A stretch of 64,000 nt of DNA from positions 62,001 through 126,000 of the forward strand of contig JAFZAZ010000014.1 of the NCBI GenBank assembly GCA_017561985.1. Direction: 5' to 3'. Below, in pieces: positions 16,024 through 23,896 of the stretch. A program made the translations under genes and the position numbers. A model generated the notes under the pieces. That model made no database searches and was not told the DNA's origin. It saw only the letters and a program-made list of their open reading frames with translations. The stretch comes from Lachnospiraceae bacterium (lineage in GTDB: Bacteria; Bacillota_A; Clostridia; Lachnospirales; Lachnospiraceae). Within the stretch, counting starts at the first letter, position 1. Each line of letters starts with the position of its first letter.

Positions 16024-17877
16024 ATGAACGGAATCATACTAGTCAACAAGGGGCGCGGTTTCACATCACACGATGTGGTTGCCGTGCTTCGCGGCATTTT
16101 GGGAATGAAAAAGATCGGTCACACAGGCACGCTCGATCCGGAGGCTGAGGGCGTGCTTCCGGTGTGCCTCGGCTTTGCCACGAAGATCTGTGACGCACTT
16201 TTGATGCAGCCAAAGGAGTATATAGCAACAGGCGTGCTCGGCATCACAACCGACACGCAGGACATCCACGGCACGGTCACGCGGGAGTGTGAAGCACACG
16301 TGACGAGTGAGGCATTTGCCGAAGCACTCGCAAAATTCCACGGCCCGATCGAACAGCTGACTCCGATGTATTCGGCCCGGAAAATAAACGGCGTGAAATT
16401 GATGGACCTTGCGAGAAAAGGCCAGACGATCGAGCGAAGCACCAAGACGGTGAATATCTACGAGACCGAGATCCTTGAGTTTGACGAGGAAAAGCAGACA
16501 TACAAGATCCGAGTGAAATGCCAGAAGGGCACGTACATCCGGACGATCTGCAACGACCTCGGAGAGGCTCTCGGATGCGGCTCGTGCATGACTTCACTGG
16601 TGCGCACGATGAGCGGCGGCTTTGAACTTAAGAATGCGCTGACCATCGATCAGATCAGGCAATTGACCAACCGCGGGGAGATCGGCAGATACATCGTTCC
16701 GATCGACGCGATGTACAGAACCTGCAGGCCCGTGCGGATCGCTACGGAGCATATCAAGTATCTCGCAAACGGAAATCCGCTTCAGAGAGACTGGCTTCTC
16801 GATTGTTCTGAACCGCTTGCGGAATGCCCGTACTCGTACGACGTGTGCGGCGACGAAGCCGGAAAAAGCGTCCGCGTTTACGTCGATGAAGACTTTTTCG
16901 CAATTTACAAAAAGCGCGGTTCGAGATATGTTCCGCTCACGATGTACCACGAGGTCGACAACGAGAAAAATCATCTGGCGCGCTGCTGTGTGAGCGTCGG
17001 CAAATTCGACGGACTCCACACGGGGCACCAGAAGCTTCTTGAAAAGATGCGTGCAACCGGCCTTCCGGCAGTGCTTCTTTGCGTGGTACCTCCGAATACG
17101 CAGGAATTATTGACTCCGACCGAGTGTTCCGAGGTGGCGAAACGCTTCGGCGTTGCACGCACGGAACGCCTGGAACTCACGGAAGAGTTCAGGAACCTCT
17201 CGCCCGAGGAATTTGTCGGTGGAGTGCTCCGCGACCGCTTCCACGCGGCTCAAATCGTCGTAGGAGAGAACTTCCGCTTTGCAAAGGACCGCACAGGCGA
17301 CGTCGGGAAACTTCGTGAGCTTGCCGCTGCGCACCACATCGAGTGCACGGTTCTGCCGCTTCACACAAGCGGTGACGAGGCAGTGTCGAGCACGCGAATC
17401 AAGTCGCTTCTTTCTGAGGGAAATATCCCCGAAGTCAACCGGCTTTTAGGATTTCCGTTCCCGGTCATAGGAGAGATCGTGACGGGCAAGCAGCTCGGCA
17501 GAACGATGAATTTTCCGACGATCAATCAAATCCCGCCGCAGGGAAAATGCCTTCCGCCGTTCGGTGTGTACCGCTCGAGAACGGTGCTCAGGGGCAGAGA
17601 GTACGCGTCGGTCACGAACATCGGAGACAACCCGACCGTAAAGGACGGGATTGAGCATGCGGTGACGGTCGAGACGCACATACCGGGGATCAACACAGAT
17701 GTTTACGGAGAGACGGCGATCGTAACGCTGTACGAGAAGCTTCGCGACCAGCGGACGTTCGGATCTCTCGACGAACTGAGCGAACAGCTTGCGAAAGATA
17801 CTGTCAAAGCGCTTGCGGCGCCGCAGCAGGAGAGCATTTTTGCGCGGAATTGTGCGGATTGTACAGGAAAAGCGTGA
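16024..17877 (+). CDS. TruB-RibF fusion: tRNA pseudouridine-55 synthase / riboflavin kinase-FAD synthetase
   Basis: One uninterrupted 617-residue frame holds two enzymes that are normally separate neighbouring genes. Residues 1-305 are Tru[37 protein letters not shown] with catalytic D38, and [20 protein letters not shown]. Residues 320-600 are RibF: the nucleotidyltransferase part with [16 protein letters not shown] (324-339) and [14 protein letters not shown] (455-468), and the flavokinase part with [14 protein letters not shown] and the FGVYRSR and [10 protein letters not shown] segments. There is no stop or frameshift at the junction (about 305-320). It should make tRNA pseudouridine-55 and convert riboflavin to FMN and FAD. 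I favour ATG 16024, spaced from AAAGG, over ATG 16018. Confidence 0.93.
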   Translation: MNGIILVNKGRGFTSHDVVAVLRGILGMKKIGHTGTLDPEAEGVLPVCLGFATKICDALLMQPKEYIATGVLGITTDTQDIHGTVTRECEAHVTSEAFAEALAKFHGPIEQLTPMYSARKINGVKLMDLARKGQTIERSTKTVNIYETEILEFDEEKQTYKIRVKCQKGTYIRTICNDLGEALGCGSCMTSLVRTMSGGFELKNALTIDQIRQLTNRGEIGRYIVPIDAMYRTCRPVRIATEHIKYLANGNPLQRDWLLDCSEPLAECPYSYDVCGDEAGKSVRVYVDEDFFAIYKKRGSRYVPLTMYHEVDNEKNHLARCCVSVGKFDGLHTGHQKLLEKMRATGLPAVLLCVVPPNTQELLTPTECSEVAKRFGVARTERLELTEEFRNLSPEEFVGGVLRDRFHAAQIVVGENFRFAKDRTGDVGKLRELAAAHHIECTVLPLHTSGDEAVSSTRIKSLLSEGNIPEVNRLLGFPFPVIGEIVTGKQLGRTMNFPTINQIPPQGKCLPPFGVYRSRTVLRGREYASVTNIGDNPTVKDGIEHAVTVETHIPGINTDVYGETAIVTLYEKLRDQRTFGSLDELSEQLAKDTVKALAAPQQESIFARNCADCTGKA

Positions 17878-17906
17878 GAAAGCGCAAAAAAGCGTCATTT
17901 TACATG

Positions 17907-17935
17907 TTTACAACACACGCATTGTGTGTTATAGT
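17907..17935 (+). promoter_or_regulatory. rpsO promoter with a palindrome in the spacer
   Basis: TTTACA at 17907-17912, a 17-base spacer and TATAGT at 17930-17935. The spacer is filled by a perfect inverted repeat, AACACAC-GCATT-GTGTGTT, at 17912-17930, which could be an operator. Confidence 0.72.
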
Positions 17936-17941
17936 AACGAA

Positions 17942-18028
17942 GTCATAAAAACCAACCGGATCTCAGTCAACGGATTCTCCAACCCTGACTTGGATCTCGG
18001 CAATTTCAAATCTATGGAGGATTTAAGT
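17942..18028 (+). promoter_or_regulatory. rpsO 5' leader, possible S15 autoregulatory element
   Basis: The leader of about 85 bases can fold around AGTCA (from about 17966) pairing with TGACT (about 17987), enclosing a GGA/TCC mini-stem. S15 commonly represses its own mRNA through a structured leader. No known S15-leader consensus could be matched by eye, so this is a candidate only. Confidence 0.35.
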
Positions 18029-18295
18029 ATGATCAGCAAGGAAAAGAAAGCAGCGATTATCGCCGAGTACGGCAAGAACCCGCAGGACACCGGTTCCGCA
18101 GAGGTTCAGATTGCAATTCTCTCCGCACGTATTGAGGAGCTCACCGAGCATCTGAAGAAGAACAAGCAGGACAATCATTCCCGCCGTGGTCTTTACATGA
18201 TGGTTGGTCAGAGAAGAGGTCTTCTTGACTATCTCAAGGCTAAGGACATCAATGCGTATCGTGCGCTCATCGAGAAGCTCGGTATTCGTAAGTAA
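18029..18295 (+). CDS. rpsO: 30S ribosomal protein S15
   Basis: The 88-residue product is a full-length S15. It has the [50 protein letters not shown] core that binds the central domain of 16S rRNA, and ends with the [10 protein letters not shown] tail. I start at ATG 18029, which has TGGAGGA seven bases upstream; an upstream extension in frame runs back into the preceding gene and is not S15-like. It has its own promoter and is followed by a clear intrinsic terminator, so it is probably a single-gene unit. Confidence 0.97.
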   Translation: MISKEKKAAIIAEYGKNPQDTGSAEVQIAILSARIEELTEHLKKNKQDNHSRRGLYMMVGQRRGLLDYLKAKDINAYRALIEKLGIRK

Positions 18296-18303
18296 GAACC
18301 AAA

Positions 18304-18335
18304 GAGAGCTGTCGTTTCCGCGACGGCTCTTTTTA
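18304..18335 (+). terminator. Intrinsic terminator after rpsO
   Basis: GAGCTGTCG (18306-18314) pairs with CGACGGCTC (18321-18329), with one G-U pair, around a six-base loop, followed by TTTTT. Confidence 0.9.
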
Positions 18336-18348
18336 CAAGTGAATCTCA

Positions 18349-18453
18349 TGGCAGAGTAAGATCTCAAGCGTAAAGTGTCCGAGGAACGGGGAGTTGTCTT
18401 CGGAACGAAAAGTCGAAAGACTTGCGGTTTGTGATCTGCATCCCGCTGCTACC
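18349..18453 (+). promoter_or_regulatory. Tetrahydrofolate (THF) riboswitch controlling folT
   Basis: The segment matches the THF riboswitch class from memory of its consensus: GCAGAGTAAGATC at the 5' side, AAGCGTAAAGTG, a variable CCGA/TTCGG arm, GGAACGAA, a TC-GAAA-GA hairpin, TTGCGGT, then GATCTGCATCCCGCTGC closing the structure. P1 can form between GCAG 18351-18354 and CTGC 18446-18449, and P2 between AGATC (from 18359) and GATCT (from 18432). It lies directly upstream of a folate ECF transporter gene, the most common partner of this class. Folate excess should lower expression. Confidence 0.92.
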
Positions 18454-18460
18454 CTAAGGA

Positions 18461-18506
18461 AAACTCCTTTTCGTAGCGTAGATTCGGGACAGAAAGGAGT
18501 TTTTTT
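18461..18506 (+). terminator. Expression platform: terminator that also hides the folT ribosome-binding site
   Basis: AAACTCCTTT (18461-18470) pairs perfectly with AAAGGAGTTT (18493-18502), followed by T to 18506. The 3' arm contains AAAGGAG, the Shine-Dalgarno of folT seven to nine bases before its ATG. When the hairpin forms it can both terminate transcription and block translation initiation. This is the expected OFF state with ligand bound to the riboswitch. Confidence 0.85.
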
Positions 18507-18508
18507 CT

Positions 18509-19165
18509 ATGGTAAAAGCGAAAAATGCAGCAAACATCGCGAACCTCGGAGAGGCTCGCGGCTCACTCGGCAAGCAGACGGTCAAACTTCTGAGCCTGAT
18601 GGCGATCCTCATCGCACTCGAGTTCGTGACCGAATACCTGCTCTCGATCACGATCGGCGGCAGTTATCGGATCAGCCTTACATTCCTCATCCGCGCGATC
18701 GCCGGTTTCACGATCGGACCGCTCGGCGGAATTGTCGCAGGATGCACCGATATTCTCGGCGGATTCATCCTGTATGCAGGCAGCATGGTGTACGGAATAA
18801 CGATCGTGCGCGTCCTTCAGGGTGCTACGGACGGCCTGTTCCTGTACAAGAAGGCGACGCCCGCGAGAATCGTTTTGGCAGCGCTTTTCGATGCCGTGAT
18901 CTGGAACATTCCGTGTCTGTATTTCAAGTTCACATACTTCGGCATCCCGTACAAGATGGCGACGGTGATCCCGCAGGTTATCATTTCCGTATGCACATTT
19001 GCCGTAAGTATCGCGGCGATGATGATGCTTCGCAACAGCCTTCTTCCGATCATCCGCAAATTTATGTTCAACAACGGAATCTGGAGCGCGCCCGCGGAAA
19101 ATAAGGCGGAAACCGTTTCCGAGGTCGTGGAAGCAGCTGCGGAAGAGTGCTCTGTATCGGAATAA
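18509..19165 (+). CDS. folT: Folate ECF transporter substrate-binding component FolT
   Basis: This 218-residue polytopic membrane protein is an S component of an energy-coupling factor transporter. The sequence has about six hydrophobic helices with the FolT-like features GGSYRISLTFLIRAIAGFTIGPLGGIVAGCTDILGGFI (about 49-86) and a late NIPCLYFKFTYFG segment. It has no ATPase of its own; the shared EcfA/A'/T module must be encoded elsewhere. The tail after residue 190 is acidic and Ala-rich. The THF riboswitch immediately upstream supports the folate assignment strongly. The ribosome-binding site AAAGGAG is part of the riboswitch terminator stem. Confidence 0.9.
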   Translation: MVKAKNAANIANLGEARGSLGKQTVKLLSLMAILIALEFVTEYLLSITIGGSYRISLTFLIRAIAGFTIGPLGGIVAGCTDILGGFILYAGSMVYGITIVRVLQGATDGLFLYKKATPARIVLAALFDAVIWNIPCLYFKFTYFGIPYKMATVIPQVIISVCTFAVSIAAMMMLRNSLLPIIRKFMFNNGIWSAPAENKAETVSEVVEAAAEECSVSE

Positions 19166-19168
19166 CTA

Positions 19169-19197
19169 TTGAAAAATTGCGCCAAATGAAGTACACT
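19169..19197 (+). promoter_or_regulatory. Possible promoter before the first folC
   Basis: TTGAAA, 17-base spacer, TACACT, within the 100-base gap between folT and folC. The -10 is weak, so the folC genes may also be read from the folT message. Confidence 0.35.
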
Positions 19198-19265
19198 GTA
19201 ATGGACAGGAAGAACCTCGGGTTTTTCTACGAATCGTCGAATGCGTATACGAAAAAGAGGTGCTT

Positions 19266-20525
19266 ATGCGATTTCAGGATGCAGTACAATTTATTCGCAA
19301 CGAACATACAAACGTGTCGAAACCGGGTCTTGAGCGCATCAACGGCTGTCTTCGGCTGTTAAAACATCCCGAAGCCTCCCAGAATATCATTCATGTCGTC
19401 GGAACAAACGGCAAGGGTTCCACCGCGACGATGATCACGAACATCCTGGTTGCCGCCGGCTATCACGTGGGAACCATGCTTTCCCCGGCACTGCACGGAG
19501 TTACGGATTACTTCCGGCTCGACGGAAAGCCGATCACCGACGCACAGTTTGTCAGCGCCGTGGAGACATTGAAATCCGCGCTTCGCGGAGTGGATCCCGC
19601 GGCAGCTCCCGGAATGGATGAGATCGATCCCACGGAGTTTGAGATGGCGGTCTGTGTCGCTTTGATCCTGTTCAAAATGGAGAACTGTGATTTCACTGTG
19701 CTCGAGGCAGGTATGGGCGGCGCGAACGACGCGACCAATGTCGGCCAGGGATGCCTTACGGTCGTGACGAAGATCGGAATGGACCACACGCAGTATCTCG
19801 GCAACGCGATCGAGATGATCACGCGCGAGAAACTCGGCATCGCCTCCCAGCACGAGCCAATTGTTATGGCGGTCAACTCCGCCGTAGTGACAGCGGCTGC
19901 GGAGCAGTGGTGCAAGGAGAACCGGCACATGCTTTACACCGCATCGATTGCGGATGAGGCATTCTTCCCTCAGGACCGCGCGATGATTGCGGATTACCAG
20001 AAAAATAATATTGCTACGGCACAAAAAGCGATCGAAGTTCTCTGCACGAGACAGGGCGGCATCGTTCCGCTCGTCGATGATTTTGCGATCGAGGCGGGCA
20101 TCCGTTCCGCAAAGCTTGCGTATCGCTTCGACGTGCGCAAAACCGATCCGTATCTCATTTTCGACGGAGGACACAACCCCGACGGAATCGATGCGCTGTG
20201 CCGTTCGCTGCAGGCATTTTCCGGAGACACAAAGTATTACGTCGTGACAGGCGTCATGGCGGACAAGGATTACTCCGCGATGTACGAGATGCTTCAGCAG
20301 TTTGCGATCGGGTTTGTGTGCATGACGGCGCCGAACCACCGTGCGCTTCCAGCTGCGGATCTGGCCGAGGTGCTTCGCCCGTTTGAAAAGCCTGTCGAGA
20401 CCGTGAACTCCACGGTTGAGGCGGTAGAACGGATCAAGGAACTGCGCAGCCAGGGCTATCCTGTGCTTGTGACCGGATCATTGTATATTATGGCCGATAT
20501 TGTCGCCGCATGGAACAAAGCTTGA
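19266..20525 (+). CDS. folC: FolC paralogue 1: folylpolyglutamate/dihydrofolate synthase family
   Basis: This 419-residue Mur-ligase-like protein should add glutamate to folates (or to dihydropteroate) using ATP. The P-loop is VVGTNGKGSTATM (G46-T53), followed by the LEAGMGGANDATNV metal/ligand segment, the REKLGIA motif that carries the carbamylated lysine in this family, and FDGGHNPDG in the C-terminal domain. It departs from the classic FTSPHL motif (LSPALHGVTDYF), so its substrate preference may differ. I start at ATG 19266, five bases after AAAGAGG. It follows the riboswitch-controlled folT and precedes a second folC. Confidence 0.88.
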   Translation: MRFQDAVQFIRNEHTNVSKPGLERINGCLRLLKHPEASQNIIHVVGTNGKGSTATMITNILVAAGYHVGTMLSPALHGVTDYFRLDGKPITDAQFVSAVETLKSALRGVDPAAAPGMDEIDPTEFEMAVCVALILFKMENCDFTVLEAGMGGANDATNVGQGCLTVVTKIGMDHTQYLGNAIEMITREKLGIASQHEPIVMAVNSAVVTAAAEQWCKENRHMLYTASIADEAFFPQDRAMIADYQKNNIATAQKAIEVLCTRQGGIVPLVDDFAIEAGIRSAKLAYRFDVRKTDPYLIFDGGHNPDGIDALCRSLQAFSGDTKYYVVTGVMADKDYSAMYEMLQQFAIGFVCMTAPNHRALPAADLAEVLRPFEKPVETVNSTVEAVERIKELRSQGYPVLVTGSLYIMADIVAAWNKA

Positions 20526-20548
20526 ATCCCGGCGACAGAGGGAGCACA

Positions 20549-21853
20549 ATGACATACGAACAGGTTTTGGAACGATTGACAAATACGGAATTCTTCTCCG
20601 CATTTGCCGGACTGTACCGGATGCGCGCGATGCTTCGGTACTTTGATGATCCGCAGGATGCAATACCCTGCGTTCATGTCGCCGGCACAAACGGGAAGGG
20701 TTCCGTTTGTTCTGTTTTGGACTCCGTACTCAGGCAGGCAGGCTACCGTGTCGGGTTGTTTACTTCGCCGTACCTCGTGGATTTCCGCGAGCGCATCCGT
20801 GTGAACGGAGAGATGATTCCTAAGGAAGACCTCGCAAGGATCGGCACGGAAGTGTACGAGTATCTCGGTCGCTCGTTCGCGCCTGCAAACCAGTTTGAGC
20901 TTCTCACGGTGATCGCATTTTTGTATTTTCGTCACGCAAAATGCGATATCGTGATACTCGAGACAGGTCTCGGCGGAACTTACGATCCGACCAATGCGGT
21001 TTCTGCACCTCTGTGCAGTGTGATCACGAACATCGGACTCGACCATTGCAAGGTGCTCGGAAACACGATTCCCGAGATCGCCGCAGCGAAGGCAGGCATC
21101 ATCAAGCGAGGACGCGACGTCTGCGTGTATCCGGTCGTTCGAGAGGCGCAGGATGTGATCACGGAGTTTGCGCGCAGAGCCGATGCGCCCATCCATGTGG
21201 TCGACTGCGACGAGCTTGTGCAGCTGCCCGCCGTTTCGGGATACGAGCATTTTTCGTACAAAGGGCTTGAAGTGATGCTTTCGCTTCGCGGACTTCACCA
21301 GCAATACAACGCGGCGACTGCGATGGAAGCGATCCGCGTGATCAACGAGAACGGTTTTTACATCAGCGACCGCGACATCGTGTGCGGCATGAAGACCGTA
21401 AAATGGCCCGCAAGGCTTGAAAAACTGTGCGCAAAGCCTGTTGTGTTCCTTGACGGAGGGCACAATCCGCAGTGCATGCGTGCCGTTGCTGACTGGTTCA
21501 AAACAGGAGAGTACGCGGGGCGTCCGCTCACTGTGATCACCGGCATGGTTGCGGACAAGGACGTGCGCAGCATGCTTTCCGTCGTGTCGGAAATGACCGA
21601 CAAGATCTATTTTTACCGCTTCGAAAACAAGCGTGCGTTATCTGAGGAAGAAGTCGACAAATTGTGTGAAGAATTCGGCATGGAACGCGTATATTCCCTT
21701 GCCGAAATATGTGAGACACTGTTCTCATCTGCCGGAAACAAGGATGTTTTCCTGATCACGGGATCGCTGTATCTCGCGGCGGAGGCGAAGGAGACGGTGG
21801 CTGCATTCATTGAGAAACGAAAGAAGGATTCGAATGAGCAAGTCGAGCAGTAA
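20549..21853 (+). CDS. folC: FolC paralogue 2: bifunctional folylpolyglutamate/dihydrofolate synthase
   Basis: The 434-residue product is closer to canonical FolC than its neighbour. It has HVAGTNGKGSVCSVLDSVLRQ (P-loop 46-53), LFTSPYLVDFRERIRVNGE, LETGLGGTYDPTN, ITNIGLDHCKVLGNTIPEIAAAKAGII with the expected lysine, and FLDGGHNPQCM. The two folC genes are only distantly similar and lie in tandem, so one may act on dihydropteroate and the other on tetrahydrofolates (inference). I start at ATG 20549 after GAGGGAG rather than the earlier in-frame codon inside folC1. Its end overlaps the cellulase gene by 20 bases. Confidence 0.92.
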   Translation: MTYEQVLERLTNTEFFSAFAGLYRMRAMLRYFDDPQDAIPCVHVAGTNGKGSVCSVLDSVLRQAGYRVGLFTSPYLVDFRERIRVNGEMIPKEDLARIGTEVYEYLGRSFAPANQFELLTVIAFLYFRHAKCDIVILETGLGGTYDPTNAVSAPLCSVITNIGLDHCKVLGNTIPEIAAAKAGIIKRGRDVCVYPVVREAQDVITEFARRADAPIHVVDCDELVQLPAVSGYEHFSYKGLEVMLSLRGLHQQYNAATAMEAIRVINENGFYISDRDIVCGMKTVKWPARLEKLCAKPVVFLDGGHNPQCMRAVADWFKTGEYAGRPLTVITGMVADKDVRSMLSVVSEMTDKIYFYRFENKRALSEEEVDKLCEEFGMERVYSLAEICETLFSSAGNKDVFLITGSLYLAAEAKETVAAFIEKRKKDSNEQVEQ

Positions 21854-23615
21854 AAAGCTGAAAAGCGAAAATCGTTACCTGTGGATCGCGCTGGTCGTCA
21901 TGACCGTGATCGTCCTCGGGCTGGCGATCGCTTTGATCTTAACAAACGACAAAAAAAACAAGAATAAAGACAACGCGGAGCCGACCGTGACGGCGGAACC
22001 CGTTCCCACGGAAAGCGGTAAACCCACAGATGCGGTGACGCCGAGTGCTGTTCCGAGCCCTACGGGTGAGGCAGTACCGTCCGAGGAGCCGACGCCTTCC
22101 GCGGACCCTTCACCGGAGCCGACGGCAGAAGCTACGCCTACCGAAGCACCCGCAACACCGACCGCGACAGCTACGCCTGCACCCGCAACACCGACCGCGA
22201 CAGCTACGCCTGTACCTGCAACACCTACGCCGATTCCTACGACGCCCACGCCGATTCCTACGTCTGCGGTTACGAAGGGCGAGAATCCTCTTTCGCAGCA
22301 TGGAAGACTCAGCGTTTCGGGTACGAAGATTGTCGATAAAAACGGCAAATCCTACCAGCTCAAGGGCGTAAGCACGCACGGACTGCAGTGGTTCCCGCAG
22401 TTTGTCAATCTCGACACGTTCCGCTGCATCCGCGACGAATGGGGCGCAAACGCCGTGAGACTTGCAATGTACACCGACGAGAACGGTTACTGCGCCGGCG
22501 GCGACAAGGCAAAACTTAAAAAACTTGTGAAGGACGGCGTCGAGTATGCGACACAGCTTGGCCTGTATGTCATCATCGACTGGCACATCCTTCACGATTA
22601 CGACCCGAACACGAACAAGGCCGAGGCGATCAAATTTTTCGATGAGATGTCTAAGGCGTACGCCGGGTACGAGAACGTATTTTACGAGATCTGCAACGAG
22701 CCTAACGGCGGCGTTTCCTGGTCGACTGTCAAGAAGTACGCCGAGGAAGTGATCCCCGTGATCCGCAGGAACGATCCGAAGGGCATCATTATCGTCGGAA
22801 CTCCGACATGGTCTCAGGACGTGGATATTGCGGCGAAGGATCCCATCAAGGGATACAGCAACATCATGTACGCGCTGCATTTCTACGCGGGAACGCACAA
22901 GGACAGCCTCCGCGCAAAGATGAAGACCGCGATCGAGGCGGGACTCCCCGTGTTTGTCTCCGAGTACGGTATTTGTGATGCATCCGGCAACGGCGCCTGC
23001 AACGAGTCGGAAGCCAACAAGTGGGTTTCCATGATGGATTCGTACGGCGTCAGCTACATGATCTGGAACCTCGCGAACAAAAACGAGTCTTCCTCGCTGA
23101 TTAAGGAGTCCTGCAAGAAGCTGACTGGCTTCACCGAGGCAGACCTCAACCAGGAAGGACGCTGGCTGATCAAGATGCTCGGCGGAAAGCTTCCGGAGAT
23201 GACGGAAGAAGAGCGCAAGAAAGTGATCGAAGACGCCGGAGGTAGCGGCGGAGGAGACGTTGCTTCGCCCGATTATGTCGAGGCTACGGTTACGCAAAAT
23301 GGTGCGAAAGTAACGTTCGAGACGACGAACACCTGGAACGAGACATCGTTCAAGTGCTATCAGTTTGCGCTGACGATCGAGAATATCACGAAGCAGAATA
23401 TCAGCAACTGGAAGATTGTTGTCACGTTCAACGAGAACATCTCCACGAACAACTTCTGGTGCTGCGGCGCAAGCATCTCGGGCAAGACTCTGACCATCAC
23501 GCCCGCGGATTTCAACAAGACGGTCGGGGCGGGCGTTCAGACCAGGGATATCGGCATGATCCTGCAGTCAAAATCGCAATTGAAGATCACCGGGATCACA
23601 TTTTCCGGAAATTGA
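21834..23615 (+). CDS. Membrane-anchored GH5 endoglucanase with C-terminal CBM2-like domain
   Basis: The 593-residue protein has a short cytoplasmic basic end, one TM helix (about 15-37) acting as an uncleaved anchor or signal, a Thr/Pro/Ala-rich linker (about 48-145), a GH5 (beta/alpha)8 catalytic domain (about 155-455), a Gly/Ser hinge (468-475) and a CBM2-like beta-sandwich (about 482-593, with the NISNWKIVVTF segment). The catalytic pair is E289 in YEICNEPNG (acid/base) and E377 in VFVSEYG (nucleophile). It should cut beta-1,4-glucan at the cell surface. The ATG at 21834 lies inside the end of folC2, so a saccharolytic gene is translationally coupled to a folate gene. Confidence 0.92.
   Translation: MSKSSSKKLKSENRYLWIALVVMTVIVLGLAIALILTNDKKNKNKDNAEPTVTAEPVPTESGKPTDAVTPSAVPSPTGEAVPSEEPTPSADPSPEPTAEATPTEAPATPTATATPAPATPTATATPVPATPTPIPTTPTPIPTSAVTKGENPLSQHGRLSVSGTKIVDKNGKSYQLKGVSTHGLQWFPQFVNLDTFRCIRDEWGANAVRLAMYTDENGYCAGGDKAKLKKLVKDGVEYATQLGLYVIIDWHILHDYDPNTNKAEAIKFFDEMSKAYAGYENVFYEICNEPNGGVSWSTVKKYAEEVIPVIRRNDPKGIIIVGTPTWSQDVDIAAKDPIKGYSNIMYALHFYAGTHKDSLRAKMKTAIEAGLPVFVSEYGICDASGNGACNESEANKWVSMMDSYGVSYMIWNLANKNESSSLIKESCKKLTGFTEADLNQEGRWLIKMLGGKLPEMTEEERKKVIEDAGGSGGGDVASPDYVEATVTQNGAKVTFETTNTWNETSFKCYQFALTIENITKQNISNWKIVVTFNENISTNNFWCCGASISGKTLTITPADFNKTVGAGVQTRDIGMILQSKSQLKITGITFSGN
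22146..22211 (+). repeat. 33-base tandem repeat in the cellulase linker
   Basis: Two exact 33-base copies (22146-22178 and 22179-22211) encode an Ala-Pro-Ala-Thr-Pro-Thr type unit of the linker, followed by degenerate copies. Such repeats can expand or shrink the linker in frame. Confidence 0.85.
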
Positions 23616-23618
23616 AAC

Positions 23619-23652
23619 AGAGCTGTCGGTGCACGCGTGCCGACAGCTTTTA
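23619..23652 (+). terminator. Intrinsic terminator after the cellulase gene
   Basis: AGCTGTCGG (23621-23629) pairs with CCGACAGCT (23640-23648); the loop can extend the stem by CAC/GTG. It is followed by TTTTAAATT. Confidence 0.88.
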
Positions 23653-23693
23653 AATTGCCCCGGAATATTGAAAAAACATCAGATTTTGCTGGT

Positions 23694-23718
23694 ATTTTCC
23701 GAGCATATGTGATATACT
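23694..23718 (+). promoter_or_regulatory. pnp promoter (extended -10)
   Basis: TG-A-TATACT places a TG pair one base before the -10 hexamer (23713-23718), an extended -10. No good -35 is found at 17 bases; instead ATTTTCCG lies 11 bases upstream of the -10, as in two other promoters here. Confidence 0.5.
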
Positions 23719-23739
23719 GAAATGCGGTATTAGAATTTA

Positions 23740-23896
23740 AATTGGCGCCGTGCGTGTGGAGTCATAATTCCGTGACTACTGAAAAGCAAACGAATGTCTC
23801 GTAGGTTTTTCAGTTGTTACGGCGACTCCGCCGTCGGTAGCCGCAACGGACACGCGCTGACACGTCCGAAACTAAAGCAGCGCAGAAAGAGGTTTT
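23740..23896 (+). promoter_or_regulatory. Structured 5' leader of pnp
   Basis: A long imperfect hairpin pairs the 16-base arm at 23770-23785 with 23807-23822, with one G-U and one mismatch, around a 21-base loop. A second small stem, CGGCG/CGCCG, lies at 23820-23833. A third, CGGAC/GTCCG, follows near 23848-23869. None ends in a T run. pnp leaders are known targets of RNase III and PNPase autoregulation in enterobacteria; a similar role here is inference. Confidence 0.5.

Noticed and set aside
22000..22280. Repeat-rich region as a CRISPR or minisatellite array
   Set aside because: The repeats are in frame and encode the Thr/Pro linker of the cellulase; no spacers or cas genes exist.
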